DNA from: Cordilura impudica
Taxonomy: Eukaryota; Arthropoda; Insecta; Diptera; Scathophagidae
Length of the DNA stretch: 64,000 nt
Assembly: GCA_963682025.1 (NCBI GenBank)
Contig: OY821518.1
Location: forward strand, 237,459,800-237,523,799
Direction of reading: 5' to 3'
Positions within the stretch are counted from its first letter, which is position 1; the number at the start of each line of letters is the position of its first letter. A program made the position numbers and the translations under genes. Under the pieces are notes generated by a model. It ran no database searches. It saw only the letters and a program-made list of their open reading frames with translations, and was not told where the DNA came from. Shown piece by piece: positions 41,806 through 53,539 of the stretch.

Positions 41806-42546
41806 ATATACTAGCAGATTCCAGCGCTCGAAATTCGAGTGCAATTTCTAGACAACTATATTGTTCAAGTTAGGCAATACACAAACCAACACTTTTTTAG
41901 GTTTATTATTATAGTGAATGAAGATAACAAACTCATTAACAAACACATTAACAAATTTTATAAGCACACTCATAGCATATCGCACCTGTACCTCTAAAGT
42001 GAGTCAACTCAAAATTTACAAATTTTCAGTAGAGGCAAAAAACGGTTTTTTTTAATATTTACTAAAAAATTTAAAAAAGTTGTTTCATTGTAAAGAATTG
42101 CGAATAATAAGTATACAACAGTAGTTGGTTTTGCGATTTTTTCAGTGATCATAAAAAATAACAAGTTTTTTGGGTGGAACTCAAAATATGTCTTTTTAGT
42201 GGATTCTAAAGAAGCTACTCTTATAACAAAGAGGGTTATAACTGTATTTTTTTTTTGCGAAAGACTAGAAAAATCGATGTAAGATTTTTACAGTGTATAG
42301 ATATGACCACTGTGTATCGTTTTCTTGAAAAAGTTAAAATTGAAAAATTTAGTTGACTCACTTTAGAGTTACAGGTGCGGTATGTATAAAATTATGTATG
42401 TGTTAGTAGCAACTTTAAATGCAATTTACTCAAAATAAAGGAAAAATTAAAAAATCTGTAAATCTGGTGAACATCTAAAAAGAAATACCTTTCAAATAAT
42501 ATACGTTTGGTCATAATTGGGATAAAACGGTAGACCAAAACATCAG
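41806..42546 (-). repeat. Dispersed repeat W, copy 2, split by a MITE
   Basis: Reverse complement of 31848-32205, interrupted at 41981-42379. The left border CTAGCAGATTCC corresponds to the right border of copy 1. Confidence 0.7.
41981..42379. mobile_element. MITE with 29-bp terminal inverted repeats (399 bp)
   Basis: CGCACCTGTACCTCTAAAG and the following ten bases are complementary to the right end with one mismatch in 29. Repeat W copy 1 shows the uninterrupted site. No ORF. The target duplication is not clear (TAT at both borders at most). Family not recognised. Confidence 0.8.
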
Positions 42547-43121
42547 TCAGTTATGTTTGTCAAAAGTTTTTGAAAGCAAATTATGCAAAAATTAATATTA
42601 TGAGTGAAAAAAAAAATTATTTTCCCACCTCTCTTCTGAAATTACAATGTAATTTAATTATGCAAAGTTACAATAATTTAAATTTTAAACTTAATATGTA
42701 TTGCACTATTTTTTCTTGGGCTTTTCAATACAGAGCTATAAACGAAATCATACGTTGGACAACAACAAAATCCACATTGAAGATCTCTTTTTTCTCAAAT
42801 ATTTATCAAAAAAAGCATGCTCTTTGGTAAGTGCTGGCCATCAGAGAACCTGAGCGAAAGCACTCTTAACAATACAAAACAATTTTGAGATGAAAAACGG
42901 ATAAGTTTAGTTTGATAAAAGAAGTATGGTTGCATATCGGACGACGTTAAATGAGAAAAATAGAAATGTTTAAAATTTCATTCATTACTTTTTTTGCAGA
43001 ATTTTTTCATTGACCAACAATGCGAATTTAAAGAAGATATTAGTTTTTTTGATGCATTTTTTGCGCTCAACTTTTTCCATATGTAACACGAAATCTGCAT
43101 ATGTAGTGCTATTGTCGTTAG

Positions 43122-43721
43122 CAGTGTTGCCAATTTTGACAACTTATTGTAATTTCGACGATTTTTCAATTTGTTAAAATGATTTGTTAAATTTGTTAAA
43201 ATAATGATTGAAGATTTTAAATTTTCAGTACTATAAAAATTGGGATTTTAAGGGTTAACAATTAATGGGTTGTTTATAGAAAATTGATAGTTTTAGTTCA
43301 GTGTATATGTAAATTACAATATATGTATAGATTTAATTCTGGGTCAAGTCGTTTCAAAACGGAAATACCTTGAATAGCATCTCCATTTAAGATTTAAGTT
43401 TTAATTACGGCGATACTTTAAACCTATATTATATGTTTCAGCTATAGATACATGTTAATAAAATTATTTAGTTGATTGCTGTGTTATATTTTTTTCGTTG
43501 AATTTTCACCACTAATACATTTTTATATATAGAAATAACCAATGCTGTAATAATATTCGTAATAACTATGAATGATATAAATAAATGTTATTGTTTCCTT
43601 TTGTAATATTTTGTCGAGTTTTATTTTTATTTTCTTGACAATTTCTTGTTTTAAAAATGACGATTTTGGCGATTTAGTTTCCAAAATTGTCGATTTACAG
43701 AAGATTTTATTAGCAGCACTG
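43122..43721. mobile_element. hAT-type non-autonomous element (0.6 kb)
   Basis: Left end CAGTGTTGCCAATTTTGACA; the right end, inverted, reads CAGTGCTGCTAATAAAATCT. Flanks GTCGTTAG (43114-43121) and GTCGGTAA (43722-43729) match at 6 of 8 positions, as expected for an aged hAT duplication. Interior AT-rich and non-coding. Confidence 0.7.
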
Positions 43722-43906
43722 GTCGGTAACATAGAAGAGAGAAAATTTTGTGTGGGTTTGTATAAAATGAGAAAGGTTAAATATTGTTTGTGTATTTCGC
43801 ATAGCTTTGTAGGGTGTGCTGTGTGTATTGCTTCAGCGTTACAGAACCAGTCAGTCAGTCAGTGAGTCAGGGATCAGCGTAAATATATTTAAAAAAGAAG
43901 AAGAAG

Positions 43907-43998
43907 ATATCCAATTAGTTGGACCTAAGAGATAGGGTCTCTAAACGCATGGTATAAGGTATCGTATAGTCGGTCTAGACCGACTATAATTTCTTTAC
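43907..43998 (-). repeat. Dispersed repeat V, copy 4 (end fragment)
   Basis: About 90 bp: CCAATTAGTTGGACCTAAGA, GGTCTCTAAACGCATGGTAT and the intact 24-bp palindrome (TATAGTCGGTC…), matching the left end of V in inverted orientation. Confidence 0.8.
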
Positions 43999-45099
43999 TC
44001 GTATTTAAAAGGGTTTTTACCCACATATATATGAAATGTTCTAATAAATTAGAAAGATTCAAAAAATAAAAACTCTTATTTTCATACCAAAATCAGAATC
44101 GTTGCGCTAAGTTCAGCAGATTTATTTTGCAAAAATTAACAAATTTGACAGCAAAAAATTATAAATTTTTCTGTAGTAATAGCACAATTTCCAGTTGATT
44201 TTACTTTTTTTTTAGTGTAAAAATTTTCTTGAGTGTAAACATTTAAAAAAATTCCATTATTACAAAAAATGCTTGTAATTATTACTAAAATCCAAATATG
44301 ACAATTTTTAATAAATAAAAAAAAAAAAAAAATAAATAAGAACCCATATTTCACGCTAAAAGTTAAAAAAAATTAAAAGTTCAACTTTGACCTAGAATTT
44401 CTTAAAAAGTACTCAATCAATTTTAATGAAAATTAAGCAAACTCAAGATCAACTAAATGTCTACCCACCAGAAAAAGAGTTACTAAAATATTTTGATCGG
44501 TTCAAAAGTTGCAGAATTTTGGCCAATGAATAACAATTTTCAGTCACTGTGCGTCCTAGACATTATTTTTTGTGCAAAAATAAAGTATCTTGAAAAAAAT
44601 GTTTTTTTTTTGTAATTTTTCGCAATTTACCGGAAAACTATGTTGGGAAAAATTTGTTGGGTTTTATAGCTGAGAAATAGTTTTATTAAATTTGGTACCT
44701 AAAAGTTATTTTATACCTTACAGAACCTGAGAAACTCCAAAGAATAGAAAAAAAGTCTTTTGCAAATGCAGCGTGGCGTTAAAATGGCCATATCTCTTGA
44801 AAGGGATTAGCTAGGATTTTCACTTTTGCAGATTTTCAATTTGCAAATGATTTGCAAATGTAATCTAAAATCCGATTTTGGATCCATTTTCACCCAACTT
44901 CTTTGCCCTTCAAGAGCAGTGTGAGTAATTAACTTTTTCTATTGAATTGTTTTTTATAACATGAAATAATTAGTCATTTATTGTTCGTTTTAAGATCATG
45001 TATATATTTTTCTAATGAAAGAAAGATAATAGTTTTTGTAATGTAAGAGAAATTATAATAGAAACTGGTCAAAAATAAAAGCAATTAACTTAATTAAAA
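43999..45099. other. No gene seen
   Basis: AT-rich sequence with A-runs (44317-44337). Open frames are short and low-complexity. Confidence 0.45.
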
Positions 45100-45235
45100 T
45101 GTAAGTATCGGCAACAGCATTATAGTGGTAGTCATACCCAATATTGATTGTAATATTGAGCTTAAGGCGCAGGTGAAGGGTATAACGATTCGACACGGCC
45201 GAATTTAACACACTTACTTTTTTCTGGTTTTTTTT
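45100..45235 (+). repeat. mini-me / DINE-1-like 3' end fragment
   Basis: ATTATAGTGGTAGTCATACC, GGCGCAGGTGAAGGG, then the hairpin ATTCGACACGGCCGAATT and ACACACTTACTTTTTT. This parallels 12290-12345 and the inverted copy at 61840-61990. Confidence 0.6.
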
Positions 45236-45401
45236 AAACTTCCTCGGTGTAATGGTAATTTGTCAATTTAATTCGGTTTGCCTCCGGAGTTGTAGGAAAA
45301 TATATTTTATAAGTAAACATGCCTCAGATTTGAAGATAATTTCCCCATTAAACTTCTCTGTAGCAAAATACAGCAACATGCTTTGAGGATTTTGTGGTTT
45401 A

Positions 45402-45606
45402 ATAAAAAAAAAAAAAAAAAAAAAAAAAATAAAATAAAAAATAAAATGAAATAAAATAAAAAAATAAAATAAAATAAAACCGGCGATTGTTATCTTGAGA
45501 ACTTTAATTTAGATTATAAATGTTAGTGTTCATGTATTCGCAAATATGATTTAATGTTTTGCTAAAGTGTCTCTCTGTGTGTGTGTGTGTGTTCGTGTGT
45601 GTGTGA
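45402..45606. repeat. A-rich run and (GT)n microsatellite
   Basis: A27-type run followed by AAAAT/AAATA units at 45402-45479; (GT)n at ~45577-45603. Confidence 0.8.
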
Positions 45607-45839
45607 GCAAGAGGATATGTATGCGTACAATATACTTAAACTAACAACAGCCTATTAAATTAAGTAAAATATCTGGTTTTCATGTAACTACACTTATTTT
45701 TTTATTTTTTTGTACATCTCTCTTTGTTTATTGTTATTTGATGCTTATGAGTGTATGCTAGTACAGTACTACACCATTTCCAATTGTAATTTTTTACTTA
45801 CACAAATATCTGTGAATTTTACTGTCCACAGTTGAGCGG

Positions 45840-46007
45840 GGCCTCATGTAAAAGAAATTAGATATTGTATTGTATTGTATAAAGAGGTGTCGAAAGTACT
45901 GCGACCGAATGATCTATTGTACTGCCCTCTGCTAATAGTTTGTCCCTATAAAATCTCACCCAACCCTGAAGCCCTCAGAAATTTGAGGATGCTGGTTGGT
46001 TATAGTG
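45840..46007 (-). pseudogene. LOA/R1-type LINE: last codons and 3' UTR, probably the detached end of LINE-D
   Basis: Minus strand reads ILKFLRASGLGEIL and a stop (45962-46000), then a 3' UTR with ACAATAGATCATTCGGTCGC and an ATACA-rich tail. ILKFLRASGL is the type of C-terminus seen after the zinc-knuckle in RNase H-bearing LINEs (compare IGFIRSLNM at ~4400 and LRGFIRSSNWF at ~20870). LINE-D (59064 on) ends abruptly just before this part, and LINE-B lies between, so the simplest reading is that LINE-B split LINE-D. Confidence 0.6.
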
Positions 46008-46327
46008 AAAATATTAATTAATTTATTTATTAAAATTTGTAATCAAAAGCCTATTGGCCTAAAAAATTACATAGCTTATCTCAGAGTAGGCAAATAAGTA
46101 TGTGTATAAATAAATTAAATTAATAAAGAATAATAAAATCTAACTAATAAATCAAAGCTATCAACTTTCCCTATCACACGAATATGTAAATTCTCAATTA
46201 ATTATTAATAATAATTATCAACAATAGTATAAAGGACTACAGTAGCAAGCAAAAAAAAAAAAATAAATTAAATTAAATTTAATTAAATTTAATTTTTTTT
46301 ATTATTTTTATTTCAAATAATTGAAAA

Positions 46328-47821
46328 TCATAGATGCTCAACGAAAAATTTCGCTCGTTGGTAAGCCAGTACATTATTCCATAGCCTCGAGACTTTAACA
46401 ACAAAGGAGCGTTGCATAAATAGAGTATGTATTGTAGGACATGCAATTGAAGACGTTCGCATTGAGTGCGAGAAATGAAATAAGTCATGCACATACTGTG
46501 GGTTACCAGATTTCAATGTTTTATAAAACAAGGTTATTAATCGTAAACTTATAAAGCCATCAAAGCTCAATCTCATCGTCTCTGCCGAAACGTGATCAAT
46601 GAAATTCAGAGCATATACAAAACGTATAACTCTGTTAAAGCACTTTCTTAACCTCATAATATTAGTAGCTGAAGTGGAAGAGTAAACTTCTATTCCGTAA
46701 AGAAATATTGGCATTATTATAGACTTGGCAATAAATTTTCTAATATGAAAAGGAAAATAGTATCCTAAGCTATAAATTTTCCTAAGACTAAAAGAGACTC
46801 TGGATGAAATCATATTGAGATGACATTCGAAGGAGAGTTGATCATCCAAATATAAACCTAACGATTTATAACGGTATACAAACCCAATATTAACACCATT
46901 AAGCCTTAAGCATGGACATTGTCTAACCGAACCACCAAATTTCAGCGCGCTCGTCTTCATGGGATTCAGATTTAACCTGTTATCGGCACTCCACTGACTA
47001 ATTTTGTTTAGATCGTTGCTAAATAAGTGGACAAAATCAGTTAGTGCCATATTTCCATTCATACATCCAACAATTTGGATGTCATCTGCATAAATACGTG
47101 CACTGCAGAAAGAAAGAGACGCCAAGACATCGTTAACATAAATCGTAAACAAAAGTGGAGCCAGAACGGATCCTTGAGGAACTCCACGATACATTCGAAT
47201 CCATTCGGATCTCTTATCACCTACTTTTACAAACTGATATCTTGCATACAAAAAGGACTCAATTAGTTTGCACGCCTCTGACGAGAAGCTAAATAGCATA
47301 CTAAGTTTTCTCACCAACAGGGTGTGATTCACAGAGTCAAAAGCCTTTGTAAAGTCCAAAAATACAATTATGGACCCTTTGCCCTCATCCACACTCTTCC
47401 TTACTTTCTCCACTACATCTAAAACTAAAGTAGTTGCGCTATGACCTGCTCTAAATCCTGACTGATAGGGAGATATTAGATTATTCTGGTTTAAATGGGT
47501 AATGATTCTTTCTTTCATAATAAACTCCATTATTTTGGAGCATATCGATAAGATGCTTATAGGTCTGTAATCTGAAATGCTGCTAGGATTTCGTGTTTTA
47601 GGAATCGGAACAATTCGAGCAAGCTTCCAGGAGTTAGAATATATATTAGTCATTAATACGGTGTTATAAATATGCGTTAAAGGTTTAATAATGAATTGCA
47701 AAATTTTTCGTATAAATTTTATACTTAGTCCATCATGTCCAACAGATTTTGATTTTATATGACTTAATGCCATAATTACATCATATTCCTCAATTCTCCC
47801 AAAATTAAAATTATTGCCCAA
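46328..47821 (-). CDS. LINE-B ORF2, reverse transcriptase part (497 codons, intact segment)
   Basis: An uninterrupted frame with all RT blocks: SDYRPISILSICSKIMEF, YQSGFRAGHSATT, VFLDFTKAFDSVNH (first Asp), RMYRGVPQGSVLAPLLFTIY, ARIYADDIQIV (catalytic YADD intact), SADNRLNLNPMKTSALKFGG and YKSLGLYLDDQL, then the thumb and tail (KSIIMPIFLYGIEVY; RSFVVKVSRLWNNV). No RNase H, as in Jockey/CR1. It is joined to the upstream linker (47776-48165) through one frameshift near 47825. It makes cDNA by target-primed reverse transcription. Among the RT genes here, only this one and LINE-C keep a good YADD box. Confidence 0.9.
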   Translation of the reverse strand: MGNNFNFGRIEEYDVIMALSHIKSKSVGHDGLSIKFIRKILQFIIKPLTHIYNTVLMTNIYSNSWKLARIVPIPKTRNPSSISDYRPISILSICSKIMEFIMKERIITHLNQNNLISPYQSGFRAGHSATTLVLDVVEKVRKSVDEGKGSIIVFLDFTKAFDSVNHTLLVRKLSMLFSFSSEACKLIESFLYARYQFVKVGDKRSEWIRMYRGVPQGSVLAPLLFTIYVNDVLASLSFCSARIYADDIQIVGCMNGNMALTDFVHLFSNDLNKISQWSADNRLNLNPMKTSALKFGGSVRQCPCLRLNGVNIGFVYRYKSLGLYLDDQLSFECHLNMISSRVSFSLRKIYSLGYYFPFHIRKFIAKSIIMPIFLYGIEVYSSTSATNIMRLRKCFNRVIRFVYALNFIDHVSAETMRLSFDGFISLRLITLFYKTLKSGNPQYVHDLFHFSHSMRTSSIACPTIHTLFMQRSFVVKVSRLWNNVLAYQRAKFFVEHL

Positions 47822-48165
47822 CGGCGAGCTAAGATATGTAGTTTGGTTAACATATCGTCAGCTGGCAATGCAAAACTATTATTCATTACATTGAGATCCT
47901 GACATATCTCATTATTAAAAGTTCCCTTTATGCCGGTTGATTTCAGTCTGTCCCATATATTACCAAACATTCCATTACTAAAATATCTCTCGCACTCCCG
48001 TTCCCTAACCTTCCTAATAATTGATTTAAGCCTATTGCGATATCTACAGAAAACTTTCCATCGTCTATCATTCATTTCCTCTTTATAAGCTCTAAAAACG
48101 AAGTCCCTTAACTCTCTAGCATCTCGTATTTCCCGACAATTAAACCAATTATATTTTTTCCTCAT
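47776..48165 (-). pseudogene. LINE-B ORF2, linker between endonuclease and RT
   Basis: Reads RKKYNWFNCREIRDARELRD, RYRNRLKSIIRKVRE and YFSNGMFGNIWDRLKS, the basic linker typical of Jockey/CR1 ORF2 (W.N.EI..AR..RD; Y...RN..k..IR..K). It follows directly on NLYDKHVPMRRK seen across LINE-C at ~52625-52660, which proves the split. The frame shifts near 47825 before the RT. Confidence 0.8.
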
Positions 48166-48605
48166 AATTTAGCAAATATTGCGTTGTGCGGTTAACTCGT
48201 GTTTTCTAATCGCTCCAATTATAATTGCATTTACATCATCAAATAAAAACTGAAAAATAATTTAAACTCATAAACATTTTTAATAAACAACATACATAGA
48301 TCAGTGATACAAAATTGAAACAAAACTTTAATAATTATCACATCATTTTATAAAAATATTACACAAATATTAGAATAAACTTTCTGTTTTTCAAAAATTA
48401 CAAGCAATAGAAACCCAAATAAATAAAACAAAGCATGAAAGTAAACAGCAAAAACCGTAGAAAAACAACAACAAATACAAAAATATAAAATAAAAAAACC
48501 AAATATACAAGCAAAAAACTGAGTGGCTTTAAAAATAAAAAATAAATAAACAAATAGTGAGAATATTCTATCTCTTAAACTAAAACTATCTCTTAAACTA
48601 AAAAT

Positions 48606-49478
48606 ATGTCTCCTCGTAAATCTAAGAGAACAGCACGCGAAGCTGATCTTGGCACTTGTTCGGCGGATGCTCCAAGAACATCGGAGCTTGTGTTTTCAAA
48701 TACAACTGAATCACAATCACGCTTGTGGGGCTGGTTAGACACTAAATTTAATAAACAAAATGAATATATTGCAGAGCAATCTGATAAAATAAAAAAAATG
48801 TTCGAAGAAAATAAGAGTAGTCTAATAAATGAAATTGAAAAGAGATTTACTGAGTTGAAACAAGAAATTATAAACGATGTAAGGAAAGAACTATGCGAAT
48901 TAAATGATAGGGTGAAAGTATTAGAAACAGTGAACATTGAAACTGTTCAACTTAAAGCTGATGTAAAAATTTTAAATTTAAAAATTCTTCAACAAGAAAA
49001 CTCTACTGTCGCATCAGACTTACGAATAACCGGAATACCGTCTAATGACAAAGAAGATCTACAACTAATTTTTCAAAATATATGTGATACTGTAAACGTT
49101 AATATGCCATATTTTAAATCAATATTTCGTGTTAAAAATATGAAATATGTTCGTAACTTGGATGACGGGCCTATTGTTATTAAACTGTATTCGCCATATG
49201 AAAAAAACTTTCTGCTTAAAAATATTGGTGAATTTTGTCGTGCGAATAAAAGTCCTCTACGTTTATATCATGTTGGATTCGAGAGTAATCAACCATTTTC
49301 TATAAATGAAAATTTAACACCGCACAATTATAAAATATTCAAAACTGCACTTCAATTAAAAAAAGATGAAAAACTTGTTGCTGCCTACACTCAACGTGGT
49401 ATAGTGCATGTTAAAAAGAATGAAAATGATGAACCATATCGAATTGAAATGCCTGAACAACTCGATCAGTTTTTGTAA
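48606..49478 (+). CDS. LINE-C ORF1 protein (290 aa, coiled coil plus FP-like domain)
   Basis: ATG at 48606, uninterrupted. Residues 1-40 are basic and Ser/Thr-rich (MSPRKSKRTAREADL). Residues ~55-150 form a long charged coiled coil (IKKMFEENKSSLINEIEKRF, ELKQEIINDVRKEL). From ~135 comes LRITGIPSNDKEDLQLIF, RVKNMKYVRN and GPIVIKLYSPYEKNFLL, the fold of the 'FP protein' C-terminal domain found in Jockey/CR1 ORF1s (named from a baculovirus protein). The C-terminus is IEMPEQLDQFL. Expected role: RNA binding and trimerisation in the retrotransposition RNP. The 190-bp gap to ORF2 is normal. Confidence 0.88.
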   Translation: MSPRKSKRTAREADLGTCSADAPRTSELVFSNTTESQSRLWGWLDTKFNKQNEYIAEQSDKIKKMFEENKSSLINEIEKRFTELKQEIINDVRKELCELNDRVKVLETVNIETVQLKADVKILNLKILQQENSTVASDLRITGIPSNDKEDLQLIFQNICDTVNVNMPYFKSIFRVKNMKYVRNLDDGPIVIKLYSPYEKNFLLKNIGEFCRANKSPLRLYHVGFESNQPFSINENLTPHNYKIFKTALQLKKDEKLVAAYTQRGIVHVKKNENDEPYRIEMPEQLDQFL

Positions 49479-49667
49479 TAACTATATTTGCCGTGATTAT
49501 TAACCAATTATTATCTCTATATTATTTTTATATACATGATTCAAATTATATTTTTATTTCTTATATTATCGTTTTTAAATGTACCATTTCTTGTACCGTT
49601 CCTTTTAACACTATATGGTTTATCTCTAATGGTTTTTTCTTACGTGTTGCTTTTCAATCTTTGATAA

Positions 49668-52428
49668 ATGATAGGTGATTCTATTTTTAATTCCAAAGAC
49701 TGTGTTTACACTATGATTCGTATCTTGTCTAAACAGAAATCAGGCCTTAAAATAGTTCATATAAATGCCCAAAGTCTTAATTGTAAAATGGATGAGTTCC
49801 GATATATTTTTCTTGGGTCAGGAATTGACGTTATCTGTGTATCGGAATCTTGGTTTATCCCAAAAATAAATGATGCAATTTATGAGTAACCTGGATTTAA
49901 ACTTGCTCGTGCTGACAGAAAAACACATGCCGGTGGTGTTGCCGTATATATTAAAAAACATTTAAATTTTTCAGTCAAACTTAAAACTGCATTATCAAGC
50001 GAAATTGAATACTTGTTTTTAGAATTGACTACTAAGGAAAAAACTAAACTTTTAGTGGGGACTGTGTATAGGACGAGAAAAGATATTGATACTTCCAAAT
50101 TCTTAGAAACAATTGAACCACTGATGCCTTTGTATAATGATATAATTATAGCTGGCGATTTTAACTGCAATCTTCTTGTTGATAATGAGCTTATAGAGTC
50201 CATGCAAATCCTAGGCTTACAACCTATAAATACAACTATTCCAACTCACTTCCCTAGTGGCTCTAACAGTTTACTTGATGTATTTTTTGTGAACCAGAAA
50301 AAGAAAATATTGCTGTATGATCAGATTTCTGCACCAGTTTTTTCGAGGCATGACCTTCTCTTGATTGTGTATGACAACCCGATTGATTCGTGATTTTCGA
50401 AATATTAATTATGAAATGTTGAACCAAAAGCTCAATGATGTTAACTGGAGTTTGATTTACGATTATGAAAATGTAAATGATCAGGTAACTTTCGTTCATA
50501 ACAACCTCATTGATATTTATAATAATGTTGTGCCAGTTAAGACCAAAATTGCCAAGGCCACGCAGCCACCGTGGTTTAATTCTACTATTAAAAGCTTAAT
50601 CGAACGTCGTGACGCCAGTTATAACAGGTGGAAAAGATTTAAAACCCCGCAATTACATATTTTATATAAATCTTTAAGAAATAAAGTTGTTAACACAATC
50701 AATACTGTAAAATCGTCATACTACGACCAAAAATTTTCATCTGCTATGGAAAGTAAACAAAAATGGAAGGAAATACGGTCAATAGGTATTGGTAAAAAAA
50801 ATATTTGTGATGCCAATATTGATGTTGATGTTGACAATCTAAACACTCAATTTGTTGAGATCCAAGTAGATACACCGACTGAAAATGAATATGAAAATAT
50901 CCCATCTGTGCCTGTAGAAAATGGTTTTTCTTTTCGATGTGCTGAACAATCGGAAGTTCTGGAAAGTATACTATCAATTAAGTCAAATGCTGTTGGCGTG
51001 GATAAAGTCAGTCCGAAGTTTATTAAAATTATTATCCCAAAACTTTTACCATTTTTTACCTACATGTTTAACACGAGCCTTACTAAGTCGATATTCCCAG
51101 ATATGTGGAAACAAGCTAAAGTTATCCCAATCCCGAAAAACAACACAGAATTTCGACCAATTGCGATACTGCCATTGGAAAAATTGATGTATAAACAAAT
51201 AAATGATTATTTAAAAATGCTAAGTCTACTATCAGAAAAGCAGTCAGATTTTAGGCAAGGAAGAAGTTGTATCACAGTTTTAATCGACGTCGTAGAGGAT
51301 CTCAGGTCTAAACTTGATGTAAACATGGTTTCCTATTTAGTGCTATTAGACCACAGTAAAGCTTTTGATACGGTCAATCATTCAATCCTTCTTTCTAAGC
51401 TAATACAATTTTTTAACTTCTCTAAATCAGACTATAAATTCATGTCCTCATATCTTTCAAACCGCCAACAAATTGTCTACCTAAATGGTATAACTTCATC
51501 AGTCCTCAACGTTGACAGGGGAGTTCCGCAAGGCTCCATACTTGGCCCCTTACTTTTCTGTATGTACATAAATGATCTCCCTGGAGTTCCTAAACACTGT
51601 AGCGTCCAAATGTATGCAGATGACGTACAGGTATACATCAGCACAAAAATACAGAATATTGAAACCTGCACTGAGTTAATTAATGATGATTTAAATAATA
51701 TATATAAATGGGCAGTCAAAAATGGTCTTAGTCTTAATCCTGCCAAATCGAAGTATATTTTTATTGCGAAAAATGAGATTACCGTAGATATTGATGTTTA
51801 CTTGAAAATAAACAATGCTAGAATCGACTGTGTTAAATCGTCATCAAACTTGGGAATACATTTTAATTCACAGCTATCCTGGACTAACCATATTAATATC
51901 GTTGCAGGAAAGATATATGGAATGTTGAGAAATTTATGGGCTGTTCAATCCTCGACGCCTCTTAACATAAGAATGCTCTTGGCCAAAACATATCTCATAC
52001 CAACTCTGCTGTATGGGTGTGAAATATTTGCAAACTGTGACAGTACTGATACCAAAAAACTTACTGTTGTCTATAACAATATAGCTCGATACGTATTTAC
52101 CAAAAAACGAAGTGACAGTATATCGGCATTTTCGTATCAGATTTTTAATATGACTTTTGAAAATCTACTACGATTTAAATGCCTTGTATTGATGCATAAA
52201 ATCGTATACGAAAAGCAGCCTGAATATCTTTACACAAAAATTACTTTTGCTAGATCTCAGCGTGGGAAGAATATGATATTACCAAAATTTAGAAGCCTTA
52301 TTTCGGAAAGACAATTTTTCATCTATACTACACGTCTTTGGAATAAATTAGACAATAACGTTCAAACAGAAAGCAACACGTTACGTTTTAAAAAGGAACT
52401 AGTGAAGGAATTAGTAAAATTACCTTGA
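49668..52428 (+). pseudogene. LINE-C ORF2 (endonuclease plus reverse transcriptase), two lesions
   Basis: Endonuclease from ~49668: IVHINAQSLNCKMDEF, VSESWF (Glu), a TAA at 49887-49889, then AGGVAVYIKKHL, IIAGDFNCNLL, LLDVFFVNQ and SRHDLLLIV (catalytic His). A +1 frameshift near 50375 leads into 50365-52428: the linker PPWFNSTIKSLIERRDASYN, then RT with KVIPIPKNNTEFRPIAI (slightly shortened after RPIAILP), LLDHSKAFDTVNH, RGVPQGSILGPLLFCMY and VQMYADDVQVYI (YADD intact), thumb and tail FFIYTTRLWNKLD. Stop at 52428. One nonsense and one frameshift separate it from an intact gene. Confidence 0.9.
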
Positions 52429-52658
52429 AAATTGTTATTTTTCGTTCAATAAATTATAATTGTATCAATTAAAAATATTATATCTAATGTATCATTATAC
52501 TAAAATAAGCTCTGAAACATATAATACTTTGCAAATTATTAAGCTATCACTTTAACTTATAAGATTTATCTTGTTGTGATAGCATTTAACAAACAAATAA
52601 ATAAATAAATAAATAATTTTCCTTCTCATTGGCACATGCTTATCATATAAATTTAAAA

Positions 52659-53539
52659 TTATAGAATTAAAAAATGAGCATTAGTGTCAGCTGTCCTGTA
52701 AATTTTATCAAAGTTTGTTAATTCTAAATCCCTTGCACACTCTGCTAAATTAAAGTTATTATAATCCCTATATAAAATGCATTCAGGAATTATATTTGCC
52801 GTCAAAGAAAGTGATAGGTATATTAAAGCGTGGTGTGAGTTTAATGCTGGCCCTTGAAATTGACCAGGTTTCTGTACTAAATCAATATTAGATACAAGGA
52901 ATAAGTCTATAAGTTTTGTTGAGTGGTAAACACAGTCGAAATGAGTTGGCAAACTATTGTGTACTAAATATAAATTGTGATTATGACAAAAATTTCGCAC
53001 CTCTACATTATTATCAAAAATATTCGTATTAAAGTCTCCCATAAACACTACATTACCATATGATGCTGGCAGGTCATCTAGCAGATTCTCACACAGCCTA
53101 AACCTCCCATGCGGTAGATAGATCGCTCCTACAAGAACTTTCAAACGCTTATATCAATTTCAACAAATAGAGCTTCACACACACCTTCATCCATTACTTC
53201 ATGTACAACATGTGATTTTAATCCTTTCGATACATACAGACAGACACCTCCACCTCTCATGCATAACCGATCCCTACGAAACAATTTATATCCTTCAATA
53301 TTCACAGCTGCGTAATGAACACTTTCCTTAAACCACGTCTCACTAACTCTTACTACATCCAAGTAGCATTCCTTTAAAATTTCTCTTACCTCTTCAATTT
53401 TGGCACAGCTTCCAGCCGGTGCTAAACTTTGTGCATTTAAATGTCCTATGTTCAGATTACTACTTTTTAAATTAGCCTTAAGAATTGAGTTGTCACTCGC
53501 TACTGGACCCATATTACTATTAGTTGAATTCAAATCCAA
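52659..53539 (-). pseudogene. LINE-B ORF2, endonuclease part
   Basis: 53539-53141 reads LNIGHLNAQSL, VRVSETWFKESV (catalytic Glu), GYKLFRRDR and GGGVCLYVSKGLKSHVV. A frameshift near 53145 leads into 53144-52659: KVLVGAIYLPHGRF, VVFMGDFNTNIF (Asp/Asn), LIDLFLVSN and NSHHALIYLSL, where the usual SDH is SHH. The reading continues to NLYDKHVPMRRK at the LINE-C border. This is an AP-endonuclease-like domain that nicks target DNA. One frameshift and a possible active-site substitution. Confidence 0.88.

Larger units (their letters stand above)
41319..43113. other. Putative first intron: AT-rich DNA with repeat W copy 2
   Basis: Starts at the GTAAGT donor. (TTA)n lies at ~41336-41360. Apart from repeat W and a nested MITE no feature is recognisable. 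The 86-codon frame at 42570-42830 is low-complexity and lacks splice signals in the right phase. Confidence 0.5.
48172..52612 (+). mobile_element. LINE-C: near-intact Jockey/CR1-type retrotransposon (4.4 kb) inside LINE-B
   Basis: ORF1 and ORF2 on the plus strand, ~430-bp A-rich 5' UTR, ~190-bp 3' UTR and an (AAAT)n tail. The 7-bp ATAATTT at 48165-48171 and 52613-52619 is a plausible target duplication, and LINE-B coding sequence resumes exactly on either side. Only two lesions were seen in ORF2, so it is a young insertion relative to the rest. Confidence 0.88.

Noticed and set aside
42570..42830. 86-codon frame as a second exon of the 41209 gene
   Set aside because: Low-complexity Asn/Lys/Ile-rich translation, no acceptor in phase 2 with a good polypyrimidine tract, no donor.
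43523..43865. Frames of 69 and 84 codons on both strands near 43.6 kb
   Set aside because: They overlap the right end of the hAT-type MITE and its flank; no signature and not shared with other copies.
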